NCBI RefSeq assembly: GCF_014281125.1
Contig: NZ_JACOEA010000007.1
Coordinates: 88,439-152,438 of the forward strand
DNA: 64,000 nt
Direction: 5' to 3'
Source of the DNA: Lawsonibacter celer
GTDB lineage: Bacteria; Bacillota; Clostridia; Oscillospirales; Oscillospiraceae
In this document: positions 16,770 to 24,126 of the stretch, in pieces
How the letters are laid out: every line of letters starts with the position of its first letter
Numbering within the stretch: position 1 is the stretch's first letter
Translations under genes and position numbers: made by a program
The notes under the pieces: model-generated
Told to the model about the DNA's origin: nothing
Seen by the model: the letters and a program-made list of their open reading frames with translations, nothing else
Databases searched by the model: none

Positions 16770-17636
16770 TCAGTCAGCGTTGATGTACTTGTCCACGATC
16801 GACTGGAAGGTACCGTCGGCCTTCAGCTCGGCCATGGCGTTGTTGACCGCCTCCAGCAGGGCGGTGTTGCCCTTCTGCACGCCAATGGCATAGTCCTCCA
16901 CGGCCCACTCGCCTTCCAGAATGGTCAGGCCCTCGTTGGCCTCCACATAGGACTGGGCGGGCTTGTCGTCAATGATGACGGCGTCGATCTGGCCGTTGAC
17001 CAGGGCCTGTACGGCAATGGCGCCAGTGTCATAGCCGATCACGTGGTCCTCGCCGTAGCCGCCGTTCTCCACAGTGTCGGAGGCATAGATGTAGCCGGTG
17101 GTACCCATCTGGGTGCCGATCATATAGTCGCCCAAGTTGTCCAGGGTCACGTCGGAGCCCTCCTTGACGATGACCACCTGCACGCCGGTGGCATAGGAGT
17201 CGGTAAAGTCCATGACCTCCCGGCGCTCCTCATTGGCCGTGATGCCGGCCATGGCGATGTCGCTCTGGCCGTTCTGAACGGCCAGCAGGGCCGCGTCAAA
17301 GCCCATGTCCATGATCTCCAACTCCAGGCCCAGCTTTTCCGCGATGGCGGCGCCTACCTCCATGTCAATACCGATGGGCTCGCCATTGTCGTCCAGCATC
17401 TCATAGGGAGGGAACTCCGCATTGGTGGAGAGGATCAGCTTGCCGGCCTCCACCGTGGTCAGCTCGACAGGCGCATCAGTCCCGGGCGCTGGCGTGTCGG
17501 TCCCCACGGGCGCGGAGCCAGAGGGGGCGGGGGTGTCGGCAGCGCCGCCTTGGGTGCCGCCGGAGCAGGCGGCCAGCAGGCTTACACTCATAACCAGGGA
17601 CAGGCCCAGGGCAAGCAGCTTCTTCATATTTTTCAT
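16770..17636 (-). CDS. Amino-acid ABC transporter substrate-binding lipoprotein
   Basis: The product has 288 residues. Its signal peptide ends in LLAACSGG (Cys about 24), so it is lipid-anchored. A Thr/Pro/Ala-rich linker follows (about 28-55). The SBP_bac_3 fold begins near LILSTNAEFPPYEMLDDNGEPIG (split as LILSTNAEFPPYE and DDNGEPIGIDMEVG) and contains NGQSDIAMAGITANEERR and MGTTGYIYA. It delivers an amino acid to the permease. I chose the ATG at 17636, which lies nine bases after AGGAG; an ATG six bases upstream is too close. Transcription probably begins at the promoter near 17682-17709 with two ArgR-like boxes. Confidence 0.92.
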   Translation of the reverse strand: MKNMKKLLALGLSLVMSVSLLAACSGGTQGGAADTPAPSGSAPVGTDTPAPGTDAPVELTTVEAGKLILSTNAEFPPYEMLDDNGEPIGIDMEVGAAIAEKLGLELEIMDMGFDAALLAVQNGQSDIAMAGITANEERREVMDFTDSYATGVQVVIVKEGSDVTLDNLGDYMIGTQMGTTGYIYASDTVENGGYGEDHVIGYDTGAIAVQALVNGQIDAVIIDDKPAQSYVEANEGLTILEGEWAVEDYAIGVQKGNTALLEAVNNAMAELKADGTFQSIVDKYINAD

Positions 17637-17681
17637 TGTCATAATCTCCTCATTCCTGATTTCCTTGAACAGGTACCCCCC

Positions 17682-17709
17682 ATTATACACTTTATTCACA
17701 AAAATGCAA
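17682..17709 (-). promoter_or_regulatory. Putative promoter of the amino-acid ABC transporter operon
   Basis: On the minus strand TTGCAT (17704-17709) and TATAAT (17682-17687) are separated by 16 bases. Confidence 0.6.
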
Positions 17710-17719
17710 TATTTATTCA
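17684..17719 (-). promoter_or_regulatory. Two ArgR/AhrC-like operator boxes over the promoter
   Basis: On the minus strand TGAATAAATATTGCA (17705-17719) and TGAATAAAGTGTATA (17684-17698) begin exactly 21 bases apart and overlap the -35 and -10 boxes. The first is close to the B. subtilis AhrC/ArgR box core (TGAATAAAAATTCA), and paired ARG boxes usually lie about 21 bases centre to centre. Repression by an ArgR-type regulator is inferred. Confidence 0.45.
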
Positions 17720-17742
17720 TTCGTCAAAGGCACCAAAAAACC

Positions 17743-17770
17743 AAGGGCGGAGCCGTCCGGCTCCGCCCTT
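17743..17770 (-). terminator. Terminator after the GNAT gene
   Basis: The stem AAGGGCGGAGCC (17743-17754) / complement (17759-17770) is followed, on the minus strand, by GGTTTTTTGG. It isolates the GNAT-DUF2156 unit from the ABC transporter operon. Confidence 0.85.
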
Positions 17771-17811
17771 TTGTTCAGTTTTGCTTCCGGCCCCTCTGAC
17801 GGCCGCGGGTC

Positions 17812-18687
17812 TCAGTCAAAGCCCAGACCCATGTATCCGTGGGTCCCCTGGCCCCAGGCGGCGCGCTTGGCCTGGCTGTACCATTTGAGCATGCCGAAGG
17901 ACTGGATATAGCTGCCGGGCAGGCCGTCCCACGCGGCGGGGGTGCGCACGTGATAGCGGGCGGCAGGCAGCAGGGCGGCCAGCTGCGCCACCGCGCCGGC
18001 CATCTGGGGCCTCGGAATCACCAGCTCCTTGAGCAGCAGGCTCTGTGCGTCCACATACTCCGCAGCGGCGCAACCCACCACGCCGTCCACCTCTACCCTG
18101 TAGAGTCCGGCCCCCGCCATTTGGGACATGCCCTGCTGATAGCGGATCAGCTCCTTCCCGTAGCGGATAAAGGGCAGCCCCTCCAGCAGGCCGTCCCGGA
18201 TCCGGCCGTACTCCGCCGGCTCCACCGGCTGCGCGGCTCCGGCGCCCGGCTGGGCAACCATATTCCGCAGCAGCTCCAGCTTACGCAGGGAAAAGCCGGG
18301 CTGAAAATCCACGGTGGCAAAGAATTTATGCAGGCTTGGCTCGGCGGGCACCACGGTCACACAGTCCACGCCCCGGGCCCGCAGGTGGAAGTCCACATAG
18401 TGGAGCAGCTGCCGCCCATAGCCCTTCTTCCGCGCGGCGGGGTCGGTGGCCAGGGCATAGACGTAGTAGGCCGAGGCCGTCTTTCCGCCGGGCAGGGCGA
18501 TCTCCATGGGGAGCAGGGCCAGCATGGAGGCCAGCGCCCCGTCCTCCAGCAGCAGAAGCATATCCTCCGGTTTCCAGCAGCACTCGTAAAACCAATCAAT
18601 ATAGCGGTCCTCGTCGCCGAAAGCCTTTCTCCAGAGTTCCTTTTGTGCCTGGGCCTCCTCCGGCCTGGACGGGCGGATCCGGATCAT
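17812..18687 (-). CDS. GNAT family N-acetyltransferase
   Basis: The product has 291 residues. The acetyl-CoA site is ALATDPAARKKGYGRQLLHYV (about 82-101, with the RxxGxG-type loop RKKGYG). The second half, about 150-290, resembles the C-terminal part of two-domain (Eis-like) acetyltransferases but has no motif that fixes a substrate. The ATG at 18687 is eight bases after GGAGG; a GTG nine bases upstream abuts the ribosome site and is unlikely. It is the second gene after a DUF2156 protein (41 bases apart), a frequent clostridial pairing, and a terminator follows. Confidence 0.8.
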   Translation of the reverse strand: MIRIRPSRPEEAQAQKELWRKAFGDEDRYIDWFYECCWKPEDMLLLLEDGALASMLALLPMEIALPGGKTASAYYVYALATDPAARKKGYGRQLLHYVDFHLRARGVDCVTVVPAEPSLHKFFATVDFQPGFSLRKLELLRNMVAQPGAGAAQPVEPAEYGRIRDGLLEGLPFIRYGKELIRYQQGMSQMAGAGLYRVEVDGVVGCAAAEYVDAQSLLLKELVIPRPQMAGAVAQLAALLPAARYHVRTPAAWDGLPGSYIQSFGMLKWYSQAKRAAWGQGTHGYMGLGFD

Positions 18688-18728
18688 AGGGCGCACCTCC
18701 TCATAGCAGTGATTACAGCCAGGCCTAA

Positions 18729-19643
18729 TCAGGCCCGCAGAATTGCGGTATGCTTTTCCACCATCAGGTCCGGATAATAGCTCTCCTTGGCCTTCCGCAG
18801 CCCTTCCACACCCATGTCGTCCTCCCGGTTGAGGTACTTCACTTCGGGGTGGCGCTCCCGCACCCAGCGGGCAAACTCCCGGTTGATGATGGCATAGGCC
18901 CCCTGGAGCTCTCCATAGGCCTTTTCAAAGTGGACGTCATAGGTGTCGGAGCACAGGCGGTCACCCATGGTAAAGGCCACCACCTCCCCGTAAACCCGGA
19001 TGAGGCCACCCTCCAGGCCCAGGGTGTGGTAGTGCTCCATGGCGGTGCGCAGGGCAATGCCCTCGTCTCCCAGGTCGCGCTCCTCCGCCGCCCCCTCCCG
19101 CGGAAGGGAGCGCCGGTACCACTCCTTATCCATCTCCAGACACTCCGGCAGGCTCTCCGGGGTAATCTCCTCGTACACCCAGCTGGGATTGCTCTCGATA
19201 AAACGGTTAATGTGATTGCGCTTGGCGTGAAGCTTCTTGCCCCCCAGATCCGCCAGGCGGTCAATCTCGTATAGATAATCATAACCATCCCGGTCGGCGC
19301 TGTAGTCAAACTGGCCGGGAAAAAATTCCTCCAGCTCAGCCATCTGCCGGGGCGTCAGGCATACCAGCCGCAGGGGCTCTCCCCGCTGGGCGGCGTCCTG
19401 CTCCAGCGTCCGGATCACACCGGCCACGTCGCCCACACCCGCCGGGTACATATAGCTGCACCCCATGCGTCCGCACAGATGGGTTACCAGGAAATCCCCC
19501 ACCCGGGCAATCTGCTGATGGTAGGCCCGGCTCCAGACCAGCAGGTTGGTAAAATTATAGTCGCAGCCCCGGTAGTCGGCCCGGGCCAGCAGGGTATCCA
19601 CCCAGGCTTTGTCAGACAGCTGCGGCGTTTGAAATGCGATCAT
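18729..19643 (-). CDS. DUF2156 / LPG-synthase-like acyltransferase-fold protein
   Basis: The product has 304 residues with the layout of the DUF2156 family, related to the C-terminal catalytic domain of phosphatidylglycerol lysyltransferase (MprF). It has no membrane domain. Motifs seen are GGKKLHAKRNHINRF (about 134-148), EMDKEWYRR, VVAFTMGDRL (about 218-227), DVHFEKA and YLNREDDMGVEGLRKAKESY (about 267-286). Family members are thought to use aminoacyl-tRNA or acyl-CoA donors. The acceptor here is unknown. It is first in a two-gene unit with the GNAT protein. Confidence 0.8.
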   Translation of the reverse strand: MIAFQTPQLSDKAWVDTLLARADYRGCDYNFTNLLVWSRAYHQQIARVGDFLVTHLCGRMGCSYMYPAGVGDVAGVIRTLEQDAAQRGEPLRLVCLTPRQMAELEEFFPGQFDYSADRDGYDYLYEIDRLADLGGKKLHAKRNHINRFIESNPSWVYEEITPESLPECLEMDKEWYRRSLPREGAAEERDLGDEGIALRTAMEHYHTLGLEGGLIRVYGEVVAFTMGDRLCSDTYDVHFEKAYGELQGAYAIINREFARWVRERHPEVKYLNREDDMGVEGLRKAKESYYPDLMVEKHTAILRA

Positions 19644-19742
19644 ACGGTGTCTCGTCTCCTCAGATTCCCAAGTATAGCGCTATGTTATCATGAACGCCTC
19701 CGTTTGGCAAGCAAAACCGTCTCTCCCACATAGCGAGGACAT

Positions 19743-19785
19743 AGCGAGGACGGGTCCCGGCCAAAGGCCGGGACCCGTCCTCGCT
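19743..19785. repeat. Perfect 20-bp inverted repeat (long hairpin)
   Basis: The arms at 19743-19762 and 19766-19785 are exact complements with a 3-base loop (AAA). Just before, the 11-mer ACATAGCGAGG occurs twice in tandem (from 19728). There is no T-tract on either side. It lies between a PspC gene and the DUF2156 unit, and may be a transcription or RNA-stability barrier. Confidence 0.8.
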
Positions 19786-19794
19786 CCCGCGTCT

Positions 19795-20007
19795 TCAGTA
19801 TCCTGGATACACATCGCTCTTCTTCGGCAGAAGAACGCTGGCCACAATATAGAGGATCAGGCCAGCTCCCACGGAGCATAGGGTTACGATCACCCAGATC
19901 AGGCGGACGATGTTGGCGTCAATATTGAAATATTCGGCGACGCCGCCGCACACGCCGGTTAGCTTGGCTCCCTGTTCAATACGATACAGCTTTTTGGGTT
20001 CATTCAT
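19795..20007 (-). CDS. PspC-domain membrane protein
   Basis: The 70-residue product is almost all PspC domain: KKLYRIEQGAKLTGVCGGVAEY (here 5-26, split for length as KLYRIEQGAKLTGVCGG), FNIDANIVRLIWVIVTL, then one membrane helix GAGLILYIVASVLLP. Small PspC proteins act in envelope-stress responses in other bacteria. In Firmicutes their role is mostly unknown. The ATG at 20007 follows AGGAGGCG. It stands alone. Confidence 0.9.
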   Translation of the reverse strand: MNEPKKLYRIEQGAKLTGVCGGVAEYFNIDANIVRLIWVIVTLCSVGAGLILYIVASVLLPKKSDVYPGY

Positions 20008-20110
20008 GGGGACGCCTCCTTTTCTGTATCTACAGGATACCACAGATGTGTTAAAAAATCCTGAATCAAACCTTAAAATCTAATAAGAGTTACCTTCTAC
20101 GCCCGACCGC

Positions 20111-21298
20111 TCAGTTTTTGGACTCCTCCACCAGCATCAGGCAGCCGTCCTTGTCGTATTTCAGCCGCTGCACCTCCGCCCGGGTATTGCGCACAATCTC
20201 GTCCATGCGGATGCCCTCGGTAATGGTGGCGATGAAGGTGTAGGCTACCCCGTGGCGCTTGGCCCGTCCGGTGCGGCCGATGCGGTGGGTGTAGTTCTCC
20301 ATCTCGTCGGGCACGTCGTAGTTGAACACTGCGTCCACGTCGTCAATGTCCAGGCCCCGGGCAGCCACATCGGTGGCCACCAGCACCTTGACCTCGCCCT
20401 TCTTGAACTTCTCCAGGGTCTTTTCCCGGATGCGCTGCTGGATGTCCCCGTGGATGGCCTCGCAGGAGATGCCCCGCATCTTCAGAAGCCCGGCCAGCCG
20501 GTCGGTCATGTTCTTGGTGTTGCAGAAGGCGATGGCCCGCTCATACCCGCCGTGGGTGATGAGGGCGGCGATGGTGTCCAGCTTCTGCTCCCGGCCGTCC
20601 AGGTCAATGCGGTACTGAGTAATGTCAGGCTTGGAGTCCTCCACCGGGCGCACGGTGATCTCCACCGGGTCCCTCTGGTACACCCAGGAGATGTCCATGA
20701 CCTCCCGGGAGATGGTGGCGGAGAACATCCCCAGGTTCCTCCGCCCCTTGAGCTGGTCCAGGATGCGGGTGACGTCCCGCACAAAGCCCATGTCCAGCAT
20801 CCGGTCGGCCTCGTCCAGAACCACGGTCTGCACCTTGTCCAGGCGGACGGTGCGCCGCTTCATGTGGTCCATCAGCCGCCCTGGGGTAGCCACCACGATC
20901 TGGGGCTTCTTCTTCAGGGTGTTGATCTGCTTGTCAATGGGAGCGCCGCCGTACAGGCAGACGGTGCGCACCCCCTCCTTGAACTCGCACAGGTCCCGCA
21001 GCTCCTCCTGGATCTGCACCGCCAGCTCCCGGGTGGGGGCCAGGACCAGGGCCTGCACATCCTCGCCGGAGGGATCCACATGCTCCACCATGGGGATGCC
21101 AAAGGCAAAGGTCTTGCCCGTGCCCGTGGGGGCCTTGGCGATAACGTCCCTCCACTCCATAAAATAGGGGATGGCCCCGGCCTGCACCGGGGTGGCCTGG
21201 ACGTAGCCCTTCTTCTCAATGGCCCGCATCACCTCGGGGGAGAGCCCCAGCTGGTCGTAGCGGACCACCTCGTTTGTCTGTTCACCGTTGATTTCCAT
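20111..21298 (-). CDS. DEAD-box ATP-dependent RNA helicase
   Basis: The product has 395 residues with all helicase motifs: Q motif near GYVQATPVQAGAI, motif I APTGTGKTF (about 58-66), Ia PTRELAVQ, Ib TPGRLMDHM, II VLDEADRMLDMGF (about 163-175), III FSATI, IV AIAFCNTK, V VATDVAARGLDIDDVD and VI HRIGRTGR. It unwinds RNA, probably in ribosome assembly, cold adaptation or mRNA decay. It has only a short tail after the core, unlike CshA (about 500 residues), and resembles shorter clostridial DEAD proteins. The ATG at 21298 was preferred over GTG 21304 by spacing from AAAGGAA. Confidence 0.93.
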   Translation of the reverse strand: MEINGEQTNEVVRYDQLGLSPEVMRAIEKKGYVQATPVQAGAIPYFMEWRDVIAKAPTGTGKTFAFGIPMVEHVDPSGEDVQALVLAPTRELAVQIQEELRDLCEFKEGVRTVCLYGGAPIDKQINTLKKKPQIVVATPGRLMDHMKRRTVRLDKVQTVVLDEADRMLDMGFVRDVTRILDQLKGRRNLGMFSATISREVMDISWVYQRDPVEITVRPVEDSKPDITQYRIDLDGREQKLDTIAALITHGGYERAIAFCNTKNMTDRLAGLLKMRGISCEAIHGDIQQRIREKTLEKFKKGEVKVLVATDVAARGLDIDDVDAVFNYDVPDEMENYTHRIGRTGRAKRHGVAYTFIATITEGIRMDEIVRNTRAEVQRLKYDKDGCLMLVEESKN

Positions 21299-21469
21299 GG
21301 GCACAAAATTCCTTTCTGTTCACAGCTTGCCTGATTCAAGGTCCCACACAGGCAGCCGAAACCCCGTTTCGCACCCAACGCCCGCCTCACCCAGAGGGGC
21401 GCGACCTCAAATCTGTCTCAAAAAGTGTATCATAGTCGGGATAAAAATGCAATCCATATCCCTCCGGCG

Positions 21470-22312
21470 CTAAAAAGGGCCCCCGCCCCGCCGCCGGAAC
21501 ACATGGATGCGGAAGGCTGCCGTCACATCCAGCCGGTCCAGCTCCGCCAGCCGCCGCGCCCCCTCCCTGGGGGTCTTCCAGTAATAGGGGGTCATCTGGA
21601 ACAGGTCGGCGATGGTCTGCCGGTCCGGCAGGGGGAGCCGCGCCTCCACCGGAACGATGTCCAGATAGTCAAAGCCCTCATAGGCCACCGCCTCCTCCCG
21701 ATTGGGATAGGGCGCGTCATAGAGCACCTGCTTGAGCTCCCACAGATGGCGGGCGGCGGGCGTCACATAGAAAAAGGCCCCCTCCGGGCGGAGCACCCGG
21801 CGGAACTCCTCCAGGGCCAGGGGCGAAAAACAGTCCACCAGCAGGTCGACCGCCCCATCCCCCACCGGCAGGCGATAGACCGAGGCCACGGCGAACTCCG
21901 CCTCCGCCAGCCCTTTGGCCGCGTGCCGCACCGAGGGCTTGGACAGGTCCACCCCGGCCAGCCTCGGCCGCCGCCCGGCAGCGGTCAGGGCCTCATAGAG
22001 CCCGGCGGTGTAGTATCCCTCCCCACAGCCCGCATCCAGCACCGCTGGCCGCTCCAGCCCGGCGGTGTGCGCCAGGGCCAGGGCGCACAGGGCATCCCGC
22101 AGGGGGGCATAATACCCGCTGCGCAGAAATCGGCTGCGGGCTGCGGCCATGCCCTTGTCGTCCCCGGGCATCTTGGAGTGCATCCGGTTGGCGGGCAGCA
22201 GGTGGACATAGCCCTCCCGGGCCCGGTCAAAGCAGTGGCCGCTGGGGCAGGTGTAGGCCCGTTCCCCCCGCTCCAGCGGCGCGGCACAGTGCGGACAGCA
22301 GAATAGACTCAC
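21470..22312 (-). CDS. RlmA-like 23S rRNA guanine-N1 methyltransferase
   Basis: The product has 280 residues. An N-terminal zinc ribbon (CPHC near 6-9, then CPSGHCFD near 22-29) and the linker REGYVHLLP precede a SAM-binding domain with VLDAGCGEGYY (about 91-101) and GVDLSK. RlmA/TlrB enzymes methylate G745 or G748 of 23S rRNA, and TlrB-type members alter macrolide binding. Which base is used here cannot be read. The start is GTG (22310-22312) after GGAGAGATG. The gene stands alone between the helicase and aspartase genes. Confidence 0.85.
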   Translation of the reverse strand: MSLFCCPHCAAPLERGERAYTCPSGHCFDRAREGYVHLLPANRMHSKMPGDDKGMAAARSRFLRSGYYAPLRDALCALALAHTAGLERPAVLDAGCGEGYYTAGLYEALTAAGRRPRLAGVDLSKPSVRHAAKGLAEAEFAVASVYRLPVGDGAVDLLVDCFSPLALEEFRRVLRPEGAFFYVTPAARHLWELKQVLYDAPYPNREEAVAYEGFDYLDIVPVEARLPLPDRQTIADLFQMTPYYWKTPREGARRLAELDRLDVTAAFRIHVFRRRGGGPF

Positions 22313-22424
22313 AGGGCATCTCTCCTTCCGGAGCTATGATAGCACAGTTTTCGGAAAAATAACAGCCGGCGCGGACCAGGCCGGCCGCTGGGCAGCCTCT
22401 CCGACTCTCCCATGATCCGATGAA

Positions 22425-22458
22425 AAGGGGGCTCCGGCCAGTTGGCCGGAACCCCCTT
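22425..22458 (-). terminator. Terminator of the aspartase gene
   Basis: Arms AAGGGGGCTCCGGCC (22425-22439) and GGCCGGAACCCCCTT (22444-22458) pair with one mismatch around AGTT. On the minus strand the stem is followed by TTCATCGG, so the T-run is weak. It lies 12 bases after the aspA stop. Confidence 0.65.
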
Positions 22459-22469
22459 CTATGTAACCC

Positions 22470-23897
22470 TTACCGCTCCAGCAGCTCCTTGGCGGAGATG
22501 CCGGGCTCGGTCATGGAGTAGGGATCCAGGATCTTGTCCAGGGAGGCCTCGTCCAGCAGGCCCTCCTGGAGGATGAGCTCCCGCACCGGCGCACCGGTCT
22601 CAATGGCCTTTTTGGCCACCTCGGCCGCCTTTTCATAGCCCACGTGGGGGCACAGGGCGGTGATTATGCCCACGCTGTGCTCCACCATATCCCGGCATCG
22701 CTCCCGATTGGCGGTGATGCCCACAATGCAGTTGTCCACCAGGGTGTTCACCGCGTAGGTCAGAAACTCCACCGCGTGGGTCAGATTCCAGAAGATGATG
22801 GGCTCAAAGGCGTTGAGTTCCAGCTGGCCGGCCTCGGCGGCCAGGGTGATGGTCAGGTCGTTGCCCATGATGTTGAAAGCCACCTGATTGACCACCTCCG
22901 GAATCACCGGGTTGACCTTGCCAGGCATAATGGAGGAGCCGTTCTGCCGGGGGGGCAGGTTGATCTCGTTAAAGCCGCAACGGGGCCCGGAGGACATGAG
23001 CCGCAAGTCGTTGGACATCTTGGACAGGTTCACCGCACAGGTCTTGACCGCACCGGAGACCGCTACAAACTCGTCCAGGTTCTGTGTAGCGTCAATCAGA
23101 TTGAATGCCTGCACCAAGTTCAGCCCGGTGACCTTGGACAGGTTGGGCACAATGCGGCGCAGGTACTGCTCGTCGGCGTTGATGCCGGTGCCGATGGCCG
23201 TGCCGCCCATGTTCAGGCAGCGCATCTCGTCCTTGGCCCGCTCGAACCGGGCCAGATCCCGGCGCACCGCCTCGCTGTAGGCCCTGAACTCCTGACCCAG
23301 GCGGATGGGCACCGCGTCCTGCATCTGGGTGCGGCCCATCTTGATCACATCGTCAAACTCGTCTGCCTTCTCCACCAGGGCCTTGTACAGGCGCTCCAGC
23401 TGGATCTGGGCGCGCACCAGAAGCTTGAGTACCGCCAGCTTGCCCGCGGAGGGAAACACATCGTTGGTGGACTGGCCGTAGTTGACGTGATCGTTGGGGT
23501 TAACCAGGCTGTAGTCCCCCTTCTCGCCGCCCAGCAGCTCGATGGCCCGGTTGGCGATGACCTCGTTGGCGTTCATGTTCAGGCTGGTGCCCGCGCCGCC
23601 CTGGATGGGGTCCACAATAAAGGCGTCATGGAGCTTACCCTCCACAATCTCCTCGCAGGCGGCAACGATCGCGTCGGCCACCCGTTTGTCCAGCAGGCCG
23701 ATCTCATAGTTGGTAATAGCCGAGGCCATTTTAATCTGGGCGATGGAGTTGATAAGCTCCGGATGCATGGTCAGGCCGGTAATATGGAAGTTCTCCGCGG
23801 CCCGCAGGGACTGCACGCCGTAATATACGTCCTTTGGGACGGCACGCTCTCCCACCGAGTCGTGCTCAGAGCGATAAAGAGTCGTTGCTTCTTCCAT
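22470..23897 (-). CDS. aspA: Aspartate ammonia-lyase
   Basis: This 475-residue member of the fumarase/aspartase superfamily interconverts L-aspartate with fumarate and ammonia. The active-site loop GSSIMPGKVNP is at about 320-330, with catalytic Ser in GSS. GGAGTSLNMNANEV (about 100-113) and NYGQSTNDVFPS (about 139-150) bind substrate, and TGINADEQY marks the aspartase rather than fumarase branch. The ATG at 23897 follows GGAGAGAGG. Its own promoter (TTGCAA-17-TACAAT) carries a perfect inverted repeat over the -35 box. In an anaerobe it supplies fumarate or nitrogen from aspartate. Confidence 0.93.
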   Translation of the reverse strand: MEEATTLYRSEHDSVGERAVPKDVYYGVQSLRAAENFHITGLTMHPELINSIAQIKMASAITNYEIGLLDKRVADAIVAACEEIVEGKLHDAFIVDPIQGGAGTSLNMNANEVIANRAIELLGGEKGDYSLVNPNDHVNYGQSTNDVFPSAGKLAVLKLLVRAQIQLERLYKALVEKADEFDDVIKMGRTQMQDAVPIRLGQEFRAYSEAVRRDLARFERAKDEMRCLNMGGTAIGTGINADEQYLRRIVPNLSKVTGLNLVQAFNLIDATQNLDEFVAVSGAVKTCAVNLSKMSNDLRLMSSGPRCGFNEINLPPRQNGSSIMPGKVNPVIPEVVNQVAFNIMGNDLTITLAAEAGQLELNAFEPIIFWNLTHAVEFLTYAVNTLVDNCIVGITANRERCRDMVEHSVGIITALCPHVGYEKAAEVAKKAIETGAPVRELILQEGLLDEASLDKILDPYSMTEPGISAKELLER

Positions 23898-23941
23898 GGT
23901 GCCTCTCTCCTTTGCAGGTCATCTTTCAATTTTGCAGTTGT

Positions 23942-23970
23942 ATTGTAGCATTACTCTGTCTTTTTTGCAA
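23942..23970 (-). promoter_or_regulatory. Putative promoter of aspA
   Basis: On the minus strand TTGCAA (23965-23970) and TACAAT (23942-23947) are separated by 17 bases. Confidence 0.6.
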
Positions 23971-23984
23971 GTACTCCTGCAAAA
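23963..23984. promoter_or_regulatory. Inverted repeat over the aspA -35 box (candidate operator)
   Basis: TTTTGCA and TGCAAAA (23963-23969, 23978-23984) are exact inverted arms with an 8-base spacer, overlapping the -35 box. TTTGCAG is repeated twice more in the leader (about 23913 and 23932). Confidence 0.45.
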
Positions 23985-24053
23985 TATTTTACTGTTTTAT
24001 GCTCCAAGTGCGGCACGCGGAACCTCTCTCCCTGCAATACAGTCCGGAAAGGC

Positions 24054-24081
24054 TTGCTTTGGCGCAGATTTGTGGTATACT
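24054..24081 (+). promoter_or_regulatory. Putative promoter of the ABC-F gene
   Basis: TTGCTT (24054-24059), 16 bases, and TATACT (24076-24081) lie 46 bases upstream of the start codon. Confidence 0.5.
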
Positions 24082-24126
24082 AGCTTGGATAAATCAGGCA
24101 CATCTGTGCGCGATAAGGAGCTTACC

